NCBI GenBank assembly: GCA_964428015.1
Contig: CAYRWR010000001.1
Span: 239,145-303,144 of the forward strand
Direction: 5' to 3'
From: CAYRWR01 sp964428015
GTDB taxonomy: Bacteria; Spirochaetota; Brevinematia; Brevinematales; CAYRWR01
DNA length: 64,000 nucleotides
Part shown: positions 54,337 through 62,690 of the stretch, piece after piece
Layout of the letters: each line of letters opens with the position of its first letter
How positions within the stretch are numbered: position 1 is the first letter of the stretch
Translations under genes and position numbers: made by a program
The notes under the pieces: generated by a model
Told to the model about the DNA's origin: nothing
Seen by the model: the letters and a program-made list of their open reading frames with translations, nothing else
The model's database searches: none

Positions 54337-54915
54337 ATGGGCATAGAGCTGAATCCTGATATTCCCCTGCTGGTACAGAAATGCCAATCCGGCAATTCAC
54401 ATGCTTTTGGTGAACTCTACGATCACTTTTCAGGAAAGATTTTCCGCTACCTCTACTTCAGAGTATATCAGAGAGACACCGCGGAGGATCTTACCAGTAT
54501 TACATTTATGAAAGCTATGGAAAAGCTTTCCCAATACCGTCAGGACAAAGGAGAATTTTCCGCCTGGTTATACCGCATTGCCAGGAATAGTCTGTTCGAT
54601 TATTTTCGTTCCCGCAAAAAAACAGTGGAACTGGAAGAAGCCTGGGAACTGGCTGGAAATACGGATATACATGCAGACGCGGAACAAAAGGACCAGTGGG
54701 AAAGAATACAACCCTTTTTGCGTCAGTTAAAGCAGGAACAGCAGGAAATACTAAAAATGAGAATATGGGATGAAATGAGTTACAAGGAAATTGCTGAGAT
54801 CCTGGGAAAGAACGAAGCTGCCTGCAAGATGACTTTTTCCAGGACTATCCGGCAGCTGAAAGAAATGATGCCCCTGGAGGTCACCCTCCTGCTTTTACTC
54901 AGTGTATTGTTCTGA
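54337..54915 (+). CDS. ECF-family RNA polymerase sigma factor
   Basis: A 192-residue sigma factor starting at ATG 54337 behind GCGGAGG. Region 2: AFGELYDHFSGKIFRYLYFRV and DTAEDLTSITFMKAMEKL with a FSAWLYRIARNSLFDYFRSRKK block. Region 4: EQQEILKMRIWDEMSYKEIAEIL and KNEAACKMTFSRTIRQLKE. The end is hydrophobic (MMPLEVTLLLLLSVLF), which is unusual and may be a membrane anchor. The next gene, 14 bases later, encodes a membrane protein that is probably its anti-sigma factor. The target promoters are unknown. Confidence 0.9.
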   Translation: MGIELNPDIPLLVQKCQSGNSHAFGELYDHFSGKIFRYLYFRVYQRDTAEDLTSITFMKAMEKLSQYRQDKGEFSAWLYRIARNSLFDYFRSRKKTVELEEAWELAGNTDIHADAEQKDQWERIQPFLRQLKQEQQEILKMRIWDEMSYKEIAEILGKNEAACKMTFSRTIRQLKEMMPLEVTLLLLLSVLF

Positions 54916-54929
54916 AGGGAGATAAGTAA

Positions 54930-57155
54930 ATGAACCAGAAAATCGAGCAGATTTTACAGGAACTAATAGCCAATGACCCCACACTGAAGGAAAAAAGAAC
55001 TGAGCTGGCTAAAATAATAAATTTCATGCTTCAGCATCGTCCTGATGCAGAAATAGACCCGCATTTTCAGGCCAGTCTCAAAACCAGGTTAATGGCCCGG
55101 TTTATAGAAAAATCTACCCCCCGGCAGAAATTTCTGAAGATATTCCACTCCCGTGTCACTCGTGGTATTATGGGTGGAGTAGTTTTGGGCAGCCTCGTCC
55201 TGATCGTGACCTTTAACCTGTACCGGACTCAAAAAGAAGAAGTGACTTTCAGCAAAGCTGTTTATGTAAAAGAAACAGACCGGGAAAAACAAAATAGTCC
55301 ACAACCCCAAGTTGTCAGACCCTCGGCTGAAGAAACTAGAGGTGTAGACGAACAAAACCTTTCTGGTATAATGACAGATGAAAAAAAGCTGGAAACCGAA
55401 TCCCCACAAAAATTACTGACTGAAAACAATAAAACTAAAGATACTGATCTAGGTAACACTAAATCAATCTCAACAAAAGATATGGCAAGTCTAGATGATA
55501 TTCAGGAAAAATCCGAAGGTGTCTCTGTCTCAGAAATGAACGATCAGGACATTGCGGTAAAACAAGAATCTGAGTCTTATACCTTAAAAATGGACAAAAA
55601 CAGAGCAGACTCAGCGTTGAATTTGGAAGATCAGACTGAAAAAAAGGAACTTAAATTTGCCAAGAAAAAGAGTGGACCTTTGTTCTCCAAGAACAAAATG
55701 TCCATGCAAAAATCACCCCAGGCAGAACCCAGAGAAGAAGTCCAGCAATCCGAACTATCCCCTTCCACTACTTACAATTTATATTTTAAAAACTCTGGAC
55801 CTGGTGGGACAGTCACACAGGGTGATCCATTAGATTTTCCTTTTATACCTCTACCGGTTTCAGAAGCTGAGTTTAACTATCCGGTTCAGCGAAAAATGAT
55901 CCAGGAAGGATCAAATCCAGGTAAAGCTTTGTCAGTGTCACAATGGGTCAACGGCTATTATTATGACTATCCTCTACCGGAGCGAAATACTTCTTTGCGG
56001 TTTACTACGGTCCTGCTATCCTGCCCCTGGAATTCAGACCACCAACTCCTACAGGTAGGACTACAGACTTCTCGTCCGCAGGTCTCTTCTCGTCCTGCCA
56101 TACTGGTGCTGGTAGTTGATCTGAAAGATGAGAAAAATATCCCGGTTATAACTGAGTCTATTATGAAAATCGCGCTGCAGCTGCATACCAGAGAACATCT
56201 TGCAATAGTTTTATTCTCTGGTGCTGAACAGAAAATTCTGGAACCCACATCTGATCCCTTGAGAATCAGAGAATTTTTAGCTACTTTTCACCATTCTACC
56301 CGAAGCAGTATTCTGACAGGTATAAGAGACGGATTGGCCCTGACTCTATCTGATACCAGACAGGATGTAATACAAAAGGTTATAGTAATCACAGATAAAA
56401 TATCACCCATAAAATCAGATCTAGTGGTACTTAAGGATATACTGACTGATCAAAAATATAATAAGGTTCTGAAATCAGTATGGATACCGGATAAAACACC
56501 GGTGGAACACATAGAACACAATCTGATCCAACAGGCTGGTTTTAAAGATATACTGTATCTCAACAGCCCCGATCAATTCCGTATGGAATTACTACGCTCT
56601 CTGGACAGAAATGTTCAATATGCCGCACAAAACTTCCAGACCAGGGTCGAATTTAATCCGCTTCTGGTAAAACACTTTGAATTACTGGGTTATAATAGTC
56701 CAGAGGCAGATATCACCGTACCGTCCAATCTGGAGCAGGGATACCAGCAGACCTGGTTGTTTGAAATCACACCGCGTGATAAAGAAGAAAATGTTCCCAT
56801 GGAAAGGCTTAAACAGACTATTTATCAGAACCATCTGGCAGTATTAAAATACCAGTACTATGATCCTCTCTCCAGTCAAAATCCTCAGTCCAGTATTTTA
56901 GTAAAAAATGAGATACTGATGTGGGATTCAATTGCACCTGCTTTTGATTGGTCGGCTGCTCTAGCCTGGTGGGGCAAGTCTCTCAATAGTGATAGTACCT
57001 ATATGGATTATGCCTTATTGAATAAAATAGCGGCCCGGGGAATGACAGGGCAGATAGATACACTCCGACAGGATTTCATGGAATTACTGAAATCTCAACA
57101 AGGACACCAATTACTCAGGATTCAGGAAAAACCCCAAGTTCTGGAAACGAAATAG
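54930..57155 (+). CDS. Membrane-anchored YfbK paralogue with broken MIDAS, probable anti-sigma factor
   Basis: A 741-residue protein coupled to the ECF sigma gene. Residues 1-75 are a helical cytoplasmic head, one transmembrane segment follows (RGIMGGVVLGSLVLIVTFNL), and a long polar linker leads to the periplasmic part. This matches the YfbK-type protein at 45157-46842 (SCPWNSDHQLLQVGLQ vs ECPWNRDHKLLSIGLQ; VEFNPLLVKHFELLGY vs IEFNPAVVKEYRLIGY). The MIDAS residues are lost: DxSxS is replaced by DLKDE, and TDG by TDK. The head-TM-sensor layout fits an anti-sigma factor; that function is an inference. Confidence 0.8.
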   Translation: MNQKIEQILQELIANDPTLKEKRTELAKIINFMLQHRPDAEIDPHFQASLKTRLMARFIEKSTPRQKFLKIFHSRVTRGIMGGVVLGSLVLIVTFNLYRTQKEEVTFSKAVYVKETDREKQNSPQPQVVRPSAEETRGVDEQNLSGIMTDEKKLETESPQKLLTENNKTKDTDLGNTKSISTKDMASLDDIQEKSEGVSVSEMNDQDIAVKQESESYTLKMDKNRADSALNLEDQTEKKELKFAKKKSGPLFSKNKMSMQKSPQAEPREEVQQSELSPSTTYNLYFKNSGPGGTVTQGDPLDFPFIPLPVSEAEFNYPVQRKMIQEGSNPGKALSVSQWVNGYYYDYPLPERNTSLRFTTVLLSCPWNSDHQLLQVGLQTSRPQVSSRPAILVLVVDLKDEKNIPVITESIMKIALQLHTREHLAIVLFSGAEQKILEPTSDPLRIREFLATFHHSTRSSILTGIRDGLALTLSDTRQDVIQKVIVITDKISPIKSDLVVLKDILTDQKYNKVLKSVWIPDKTPVEHIEHNLIQQAGFKDILYLNSPDQFRMELLRSLDRNVQYAAQNFQTRVEFNPLLVKHFELLGYNSPEADITVPSNLEQGYQQTWLFEITPRDKEENVPMERLKQTIYQNHLAVLKYQYYDPLSSQNPQSSILVKNEILMWDSIAPAFDWSAALAWWGKSLNSDSTYMDYALLNKIAARGMTGQIDTLRQDFMELLKSQQGHQLLRIQEKPQVLETK

Positions 57156-57210
57156 ACCTTTACTCGCATATTGACTATATTTAAACAAATACATCAGGCA
57201 GGTGTCATAT

Positions 57211-58005
57211 ATGCCGGAACTCCCGGAAGTACATCTCAAAGGCAGATTATTTTCCAAATATGCAAGAGGAAAGCGGATCGAAAAAGTGGATATCCTGGAT
57301 GAACGCATGATTAAAAACACTAGTCCAGGTATCTTTAAAACTGCTCTTCTGGGACATACTATTCACGACACCACACAGCATGGTAAGTACCTGTTTACCG
57401 CGTTGAATCCGGGATTTTTGATTCTTCATTTCGGTATGACCGGAGATATTTCCTTTTTGGACCCGGAATCTCCCCTGCCCCGATTCAGCAAAGTGACTTT
57501 TACTCTGGATGATGGCCAGCGAATTATCTATACCAGTATCCGGAGACTGGGTCTGGTGAGCATATGTGAAGATAAAGATAACTATATACAAGTTCATAAA
57601 CTGGGTAAGCATATTTTGGATGTAGATGAGCAGACTTTTTTGTCAGAAATGAAGCAGCACCAGGGCAGGATCAAAGCCCTGCTTCTCAATCAGTCCGTAT
57701 GGTCAGGCATAGGTAATCTCTATGCGGATGAATCCTTGTATCAATCCCAAATCCACCCTTTGGAATATACAGGTTATATTACCCCAGAGAAGGCATTGAG
57801 ACTTTATCAGGCCCTGCAGGATGTGCTTCGTATATCCATACAGCTGGATACGGACTTCAGCAGGTTTCCTGCTCACTACCTGTTGTCAGACCGGAAAGGC
57901 CGCGCCTCATGCCCTCGATGCCATACACTCTTTCAAAAATGTACGGCTGCCGGACGAACCAGTGTTTTTTGCCCCCATTGTCAGTCCCTGTCTCAAAACA
58001 GGTAG
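57211..58005 (+). CDS. mutM: Formamidopyrimidine-DNA glycosylase (Fpg/MutM)
   Basis: A 264-residue enzyme. The start at ATG 57211 is required because Pro2 must become the N-terminal catalytic residue (MPELPEV); a GTG nine bases earlier would spoil it. Lys in TQHGKYLF, the LILHFGMTG block, GNLYADESLY and the C-terminal zinc finger (CPRCHTL...CPHCQ) are present. It removes oxidised purines such as 8-oxoguanine. It lies between two ECF sigma modules. Its end overlaps the convergent barrel gene by 13 bases. Confidence 0.93.
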   Translation: MPELPEVHLKGRLFSKYARGKRIEKVDILDERMIKNTSPGIFKTALLGHTIHDTTQHGKYLFTALNPGFLILHFGMTGDISFLDPESPLPRFSKVTFTLDDGQRIIYTSIRRLGLVSICEDKDNYIQVHKLGKHILDVDEQTFLSEMKQHQGRIKALLLNQSVWSGIGNLYADESLYQSQIHPLEYTGYITPEKALRLYQALQDVLRISIQLDTDFSRFPAHYLLSDRKGRASCPRCHTLFQKCTAAGRTSVFCPHCQSLSQNR

Positions 58006-58991
58006 AACATGTGTGCTGCAGCCTGAAAACGTTCATAGGACCCGCTGAGATCGCTTTGATACCATCCAACGTTGAGAGGCAATTCCAGTTTCCAGGAAGG
58101 ATTTAAATAATACTCTAATTTTAAAAACAGAGAGTACCTGGTTTCATTAATAGCTCCCGGGAAGATATAATACCATTCCCCTGATGCACCCAGTGTCAGT
58201 TTGGTTCTGATCCCGGCGTCATATACAGCTTTCAGAGAGAGTTTCTGGATTTCAGCATCATTATAATAAGCCAGCATATTAGTAGTAGAAATCACTTGAA
58301 GATTGGCCTCACTGGCCTCGTTGCGAGTGTAATTATATTCACTCACCAGACTGAAAAAAGGCCCTGGCATCCAGGTTAATCCAGCCTTTCCTCCCCAACT
58401 CAGTACAGTGAGATCCCGGGAAAAATATTGCAGGCTGGTATAATCCATCCACTGCCCGTTACCTTCCACATCAACTATGAGATTGTATAATATATCAGCA
58501 TTCCAGCCCAGCCAGGCTTCATGCCCGATACTGTTTTCATTGGTCACTTCAGCAATTCCCCAAGCCCGGGTAAAAGAATAGCCTAATCTACCGGTAGAAA
58601 AATCTCCCAGATCCTGCTGATATTCTATTTCACCCTGAAGTGAATAGTTAAAAGAAAGGTTATATTCTGCTACAGCCTGCAGTTTGATTTGGGAAGTGCT
58701 GACTGGATAATATACCATTCCGCCACCTGCCCTGAGATGAAAAGTCTGGAACAGGCTGACATATTCAAAATCCGCATCTCCTAATCCGAAAAACTGAAAA
58801 ATATCTCCTGTCGAACGTATTTCACTGCTTAAACCTAAACTGGCAAAGGGGAGACCTGTACTGTTTTGAGCCAGGAATATATTAGAATCGTAGCCCAGTC
58901 CTAAACCGATTTTGAGGAACTTATCTGCATCAGCGAAAATCTCCGTAACCAAAGTACTGATGAGGATTATAAACCATAAACTTTTTTTCAT
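57993..58991 (-). CDS. Outer-membrane beta-barrel protein
   Basis: A 332-residue exported protein with a signal peptide (MKKSLWFIILISTLVTEIFA). It is built of about 16 amphipathic strands: GLGLGYDSNIFLA, GGMVYYPVSTSQIKLQAVAEYNLSF, EYQQDLGDFSTGRLGYSFTRAW. It ends in AAHMFYLF, with the aromatic C-terminus typical of BamA substrates. Function cannot be assigned (porin, transporter or structural). It is the last gene of the ECF operon that starts at 61302. Confidence 0.78.
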   Translation of the reverse strand: MKKSLWFIILISTLVTEIFADADKFLKIGLGLGYDSNIFLAQNSTGLPFASLGLSSEIRSTGDIFQFFGLGDADFEYVSLFQTFHLRAGGGMVYYPVSTSQIKLQAVAEYNLSFNYSLQGEIEYQQDLGDFSTGRLGYSFTRAWGIAEVTNENSIGHEAWLGWNADILYNLIVDVEGNGQWMDYTSLQYFSRDLTVLSWGGKAGLTWMPGPFFSLVSEYNYTRNEASEANLQVISTTNMLAYYNDAEIQKLSLKAVYDAGIRTKLTLGASGEWYYIFPGAINETRYSLFLKLEYYLNPSWKLELPLNVGWYQSDLSGSYERFQAAAHMFYLF

Positions 58992-59002
58992 AATGGGCTC
59001 CT

Positions 59003-59677
59003 TTAACGCTTTTCGTTTTCCAGATCATACCGGATTTTCTGGAGACTACTGCTTTTTAATAGTTCTTTTTTTATACGTTTTCCCAGGTCGAGGGAGCTTA
59101 TTTTATATTCTTTTCTACGCATTAAAATCTGTTTTAAAATTGAAATTTCAGCTGACCCAGCCTGATCTTTATTTATCATCAGATAAAGTATACTGAAGCA
59201 GTCTTCCGGCAGAATTTCACCTGTGATCATTAGTACCCCCGTTTCTGTGAGCCTTTTCACATCTCCGGTATTGAGTTTCTTGGCATTAATAACTGATGCC
59301 AAATTTTCCAGTTGTTTCAGATCAAAGTAATCTATCAGATACAACATGTTTTTCCGTACAGTATTGTCTTCTTCAAAAGGAAACTTAAGTACTTTGAGTT
59401 TATATAAACGGTCTGATAACTGTAACAAAGAAATGGAAGCAGAATAAAAACCTCCATTCCTTATCTTCTGTTCTTTTAATTCACTGAACAATAACTGGGT
59501 GTCCAAACCTTGCGCATCCGCATTTTGAAAGATACCCAGAATGATTTCCTGCTGAATAATGGGGAAGCCCCAATCCTTAAGGATTGGGGTAACTTCCCGA
59601 TTTACATCCAGACTATGGAGGGTCGTATGTACAGTCAGGATGAGAATGCTGAAGAGTAGATATTTTAGTTTCTTCAT
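59003..59677 (-). CDS. Exported protein of unknown function (ECF operon)
   Basis: A 224-residue protein with a signal peptide (KKLKYLLFSILILTVHTTLHS). The mature part is largely helical (LLFSELKEQKIRNGGFYSASISLLQLSD, YLIDYFDLKQLENLASVINAKK) with many Lys and Leu. No family recognised. It lies 11 bases before the beta-barrel gene and 9 bases after the preceding gene's stop, in the ECF-controlled operon. Confidence 0.7.
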   Translation of the reverse strand: MKKLKYLLFSILILTVHTTLHSLDVNREVTPILKDWGFPIIQQEIILGIFQNADAQGLDTQLLFSELKEQKIRNGGFYSASISLLQLSDRLYKLKVLKFPFEEDNTVRKNMLYLIDYFDLKQLENLASVINAKKLNTGDVKRLTETGVLMITGEILPEDCFSILYLMINKDQAGSAEISILKQILMRRKEYKISSLDLGKRIKKELLKSSSLQKIRYDLENEKR

Positions 59678-59686
59678 GGGATCACC

Positions 59687-60259
59687 TTAATGGTGTATCC
59701 CGGGATTCCGGGCAACCTCAATATCTTTCTGTGCCACCTGCTTCTTCTGCTGTATCTGGTTTTTAGTCTGATAACGGTACTGGGACTGTTCCAAAGAAGC
59801 TTCTTTCAGCTGAGTCTTAGTCATTTTTTTCAGTTCCAGTTTGTTCATGACTGCTGATTTCTGCTGCAATTTTTCAGTTTTAGCCAGTTGAGTCATCAGC
59901 ATCAATCTCTTCTGACGGGGTGTCCCACTCAACTGTGCTTCATTTTCCTGATAAAATTTCCATGCGTTTTCTACATTTTCCAGTTTCCACTGGTTTCTGT
60001 TCTGCTGCATGTACTGGTTAAGATATTTGAGTTGTTCCTGGTATTCAGACTGGGACCGGGCTTGGGTTTTGACCTTCAGCATCAGCTGATCACATTCTTG
60101 TACACTTAGCTTTTGCTGAAGTTTTTCCTGAGTCTTTAGTTCCAGTCTGGTGTGAGCCTGAAACTGTGTCTTTAACTGGATACTGTTTGTATCTTCAGCA
60201 GCCGCCCATAAAATAGCTGAAAGTACGATTCCTAGGGCGATTATTATTTGTCTTTTCAT
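59687..60259 (-). CDS. Exported Gln-rich helical protein (ECF operon)
   Basis: A 190-residue protein starting at ATG 60259 behind AGGAGG. The signal peptide (KRQIIIALGIVLSAILWAAA) is followed by a very Gln-, Lys- and Leu-rich coiled-coil region (LKTQEKLQQKLSVQECDQLM, LKYLNQYMQQNRNQW, KTQLKEASLEQSQYRYQTKN). It resembles periplasmic chaperone-like or structural coiled coils only in composition. Function unknown. It is the third gene of the operon that starts with the ECF sigma factor. Confidence 0.7.
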   Translation of the reverse strand: MKRQIIIALGIVLSAILWAAAEDTNSIQLKTQFQAHTRLELKTQEKLQQKLSVQECDQLMLKVKTQARSQSEYQEQLKYLNQYMQQNRNQWKLENVENAWKFYQENEAQLSGTPRQKRLMLMTQLAKTEKLQQKSAVMNKLELKKMTKTQLKEASLEQSQYRYQTKNQIQQKKQVAQKDIEVARNPGIHH

Positions 60260-60308
60260 GGTAACCTCCTGGTAATTATCTATATTCAAAGAGACGTCTC
60301 GTTAAATA

Positions 60309-60776
60309 TTACAGGAAAAGCAGAGCTTTTTCCTGGTCATTTCTGTCCACCACAGTATGCTCCGCATTTCCTGTAGTATATATCATCTTATCCACTAAAA
60401 ACTGGTATTCATAAATCTTTCCTTTTTGTAATACCAGTTCAATATGCCACATGGCAGTCTTTTCATCCAGATTCATCTCTACCCTGTGCTGCCAGTCATT
60501 AAAACTACCTAGCAGTTCTACACTTTCTTCACCATGATAAGGATACATTATGACTACCCTCTCAATATGAGAAAACCTGATCCATAACAGGCTGCTTACC
60601 ACCAGGGAAACACCCAGTATTGCCATGGAAGCATATTTTAGTACCTGCATCCAGGATGGCTGAACGGGAAGGTCAGGCAAATTGTCCATAACTCTGGTTT
60701 TGAGATCAGCTGGTACTTTGGTATTTATCCATATATCCTCTGCGGTTTCAACTAATTCTATTATTTTTTTAGTCAT
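60309..60776 (-). CDS. Anti-sigma-like membrane protein with glycogen-binding domain
   Basis: A 155-residue protein. The N-terminal ~40 residues are a cytoplasmic helical segment (TKKIIELVETAEDIWINTKVP), one transmembrane helix follows (YASMAILGVSLVVSSLLWI). Residues 75-155 form an AMPK1-CBM/CBM48-type domain: VELLGSFNDWQHRVEMNLDE, WHIELVLQKGKIYEYQFLVDK. The layout N-head, TM, periplasmic sensor is that of an anti-sigma factor, and the gene overlaps the sigma gene by 8 bases. A glucan-binding sensor on an anti-sigma factor is unusual. It could also be a sugar-sensing lipid-linked module; no biochemistry is implied. Confidence 0.75.
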   Translation of the reverse strand: MTKKIIELVETAEDIWINTKVPADLKTRVMDNLPDLPVQPSWMQVLKYASMAILGVSLVVSSLLWIRFSHIERVVIMYPYHGEESVELLGSFNDWQHRVEMNLDEKTAMWHIELVLQKGKIYEYQFLVDKMIYTTGNAEHTVVDRNDQEKALLFL

Positions 60777-61302
60777 TCATTTCCTCCCCTATCAGATAGA
60801 CTTTGATTTTTTCCCGTGCCCGCATCAACCTGATCTTGATATTACTTTCAGACAGATGGGAAATCTCAGCTATCTCTTTTATCCCCAGACCTTCAAAGTA
60901 CTTTAACAGAATCAACTCTTTATCCAGGTCCGGAAGAGTATCTATGGCCCGAATGAGATATAGTTTATCTTCATTGTTTACATCTGGATGATCAGGGATT
61001 TCCATTAATTCCAGAAAATCAGAACCCGCATGTTGATGTGTTTTCCTGCGCTGATAAAAAGTATGCAGGGTATTCCGGATGATGGAGTACATCCATGGAA
61101 AAAAAGCCTTTTGAATATTAAACCTGCCCAGGTACCTATAAACTCTTATAAAAACTTCCTGTGCTACATCCATTGCGTCCTCCCTATTTCGGGTATAAAA
61201 CAATGCCAGGTTAAATACCCTGGTCTGGTAAGAAGATATTAATTCTCCGAAAGCGTCCTTATCACCCTGTCTGGCAGCGATGATCAGAGAAGTCTCATCC
61301 AT
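60769..61302 (-). CDS. ECF-family RNA polymerase sigma factor
   Basis: A 177-residue sigma factor. The ATG at 61302 lies 5 bases after AAGGAG. Region 2 is AFGELISSYQTRVFNLALFYTRNREDAMDVAQEVFIRVYRYLGRF with the FPWMYSIIRNTLHTFYQRRK block. Region 4 is LDKELILLKYFEGLGIKEIAEISHLSESNIKIRLMRAREKIK. It heads an operon with an anti-sigma-like protein, two secreted proteins and a beta-barrel protein, so envelope stress or carbohydrate sensing is plausible. The sigma promoter consensus is unknown. Confidence 0.92.
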   Translation of the reverse strand: MDETSLIIAARQGDKDAFGELISSYQTRVFNLALFYTRNREDAMDVAQEVFIRVYRYLGRFNIQKAFFPWMYSIIRNTLHTFYQRRKTHQHAGSDFLELMEIPDHPDVNNEDKLYLIRAIDTLPDLDKELILLKYFEGLGIKEIAEISHLSESNIKIRLMRAREKIKVYLIGEEMND

Positions 61303-61421
61303 CCACACTCCTTAGCCGGACCGCGTTTTTTTTGTACACTATATATACCTTTAATGAACACAGTACGGTTACATATTATGAAAAAGAATTAAGCTTTTTA
61401 CCAGATATCGGATTGGAAGAT

Positions 61422-62102
61422 TTATTCCAGGAGTGCTTCCAGGGCGGGACGATTCAGGATACGGATTTGACGCTTGTCTTTTTGGATCAGTCCCTGTGTA
61501 GTAAGTTCCGCCAGGGATCTGGAAAGGGAAGGACGGGTAATTCCCAGATAACGGGCCAATTCATCCAGGCTGGATTGGAGGACAAAACTCTCTCTACCCC
61601 GCGAAAGAAAAAACCAGGCCAGCTTGGCACGGATGGTAGTAAAAGAAAGTATTTCCAGTCGGCGTGATAAAAGAAATATTTTTTCAGATATATCGGATAA
61701 AAAATTAGATAATAATTTCTCATTCCGGAACCATACCCCGAACACATCTTCTTTGGGGACACTGATCATCTCAACATCTGTAGCCGCAACCAGGGACACG
61801 GGCAGGTGATTGTTACGCGCAAATAATATTCCGGGAGCGATAGCTGCCGGAGCGGGAAACTCCTCTACTATGAGAATCTTCCCGGAAGAACGATCCAGTT
61901 CACCCTGGCATTTTCCCCGACTGACAAATAGGAGCTGATTATATTCTATACCCTGGTGATGAATGACCTGTTTTTTAGAATAATTTCTACTCTTCATCCT
62001 GACAGATTCAAATAGTTTTTGAATTTCTTCCACTGGTATCCCTTGAAAAAATTCAGCCCGGGATATCCTTTGATAGAAAGAATTATCGGTATTTTGTAAC
62101 AT
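61422..62102 (-). CDS. Crp/Fnr-family transcriptional regulator
   Basis: A 226-residue regulator. Residues 15-125 are a cNMP-binding-fold domain (AEFFQGIPVEEIQKLFESV, QLLFVSRGKCQGEL, EEFPAPAAIAPGILFA). Residues about 150-215 are the Crp helix-turn-helix: LARYLGITRPSLSRSLAELTTQGLIQ. The FNR cysteine ladder at the N-terminus is missing, so it is probably not an FNR-type iron-sulfur sensor. The intact cNMP signature residues (RxxS-like) are also not clear. It could resemble Dnr or CooA groups. It is divergent from a ferredoxin gene across a 70-base gap. Confidence 0.88.
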   Translation of the reverse strand: MLQNTDNSFYQRISRAEFFQGIPVEEIQKLFESVRMKSRNYSKKQVIHHQGIEYNQLLFVSRGKCQGELDRSSGKILIVEEFPAPAAIAPGILFARNNHLPVSLVAATDVEMISVPKEDVFGVWFRNEKLLSNFLSDISEKIFLLSRRLEILSFTTIRAKLAWFFLSRGRESFVLQSSLDELARYLGITRPSLSRSLAELTTQGLIQKDKRQIRILNRPALEALLE

Positions 62103-62119
62103 CGGTTACCTCATATTCC

Positions 62120-62148
62120 TTGTAAATTAGTATACTATATTATACAAT
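62120..62148. promoter_or_regulatory. Overlapping divergent promoters with palindrome
   Basis: Plus strand TTGTAA (62120-62125), 17 bases, TACAAT (62143-62148). Minus strand TTGTAT and TACAAG lie over the same bases. TAGTATACTA (62128-62137) in the middle is a perfect palindrome. It lies between the Crp-type gene and the ferredoxin gene and may be a Crp-type binding site. Confidence 0.45.
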
Positions 62149-62172
62149 AAAACACTATTACAGGAGAGTAAA

Positions 62173-62355
62173 ATGGGATTTATCATAGAGAGGGAGACTT
62201 GTATTGGATGCGGTATTTGTGCCACATTATATCCCGAACTTTTCGTCATGGACGGTGAACAAAAAGCAGAAGTGCAGGATATTCCTATGGTGGATGAAGA
62301 CAGAGCCAGGGATGCCCAGTCTACCTGTCCGGTAAATGCTATTCTGGAAAAATAA
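62173..62355 (+). CDS. Single-cluster 4Fe-4S ferredoxin
   Basis: A 60-residue ferredoxin behind CAGGAGAGTAAA. It has one binding motif: CIGCGIC gives Cys10, Cys13 and Cys16, and the fourth ligand is Cys52 in STCPVNAI. This is the layout of monocluster ferredoxins of anaerobes (Desulfovibrio or Thermotoga type). It should carry one low-potential electron in the cytoplasm. It is divergent from a Crp/Fnr regulator that may control it. Confidence 0.93.
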   Translation: MGFIIERETCIGCGICATLYPELFVMDGEQKAEVQDIPMVDEDRARDAQSTCPVNAILEK

Positions 62356-62356
62356 A

Positions 62357-62674
62357 TCAGTCAGTCTGAAGTTTTTTCAGGGTGGTTTCATCAATAAGTC
62401 TCAAGCTGAGCACCTGATTTTTATACTGATAGGCTGTTTGTAGTTCTTTGAAAAACTGATGATCCACTCTTTCTATCCAGATTTCCTCATCTTCCAGATG
62501 ACGTACCTGGTACTGGGCTGCAAATTCAGCAGCCATTTTTTTCTGTTCCCAGGCCAATAATGCGAAGTCATTCTCCCTGGATTGGACTACTAAAGGAGAA
62601 GGTTTGAATTTCTTATCGGTTTCGCTTTTTTTACGAATCAGAATGACGTAAAAATTCAGGATGGTATAAGTCAT
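62357..62674 (-). CDS. Small protein of unknown function
   Basis: A 105-residue protein, mostly helical, basic in the N-terminal half (LIRKKSETDKKFKPS) and acidic in the middle (VRHLEDEEIWIERVDHQFFKEL). No signal peptide is clear. The ATG has CAGGAAG in front. It starts 16 bases after the stop of the GH1-like gene on the same strand and ends one base from the convergent ferredoxin stop, so it probably shares a transcript with the GH1-like gene. I do not recognise a family. Confidence 0.6.
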   Translation of the reverse strand: MTYTILNFYVILIRKKSETDKKFKPSPLVVQSRENDFALLAWEQKKMAAEFAAQYQVRHLEDEEIWIERVDHQFFKELQTAYQYKNQVLSLRLIDETTLKKLQTD

Positions 62675-62690
62675 ATCGCTTCCTGTACTT

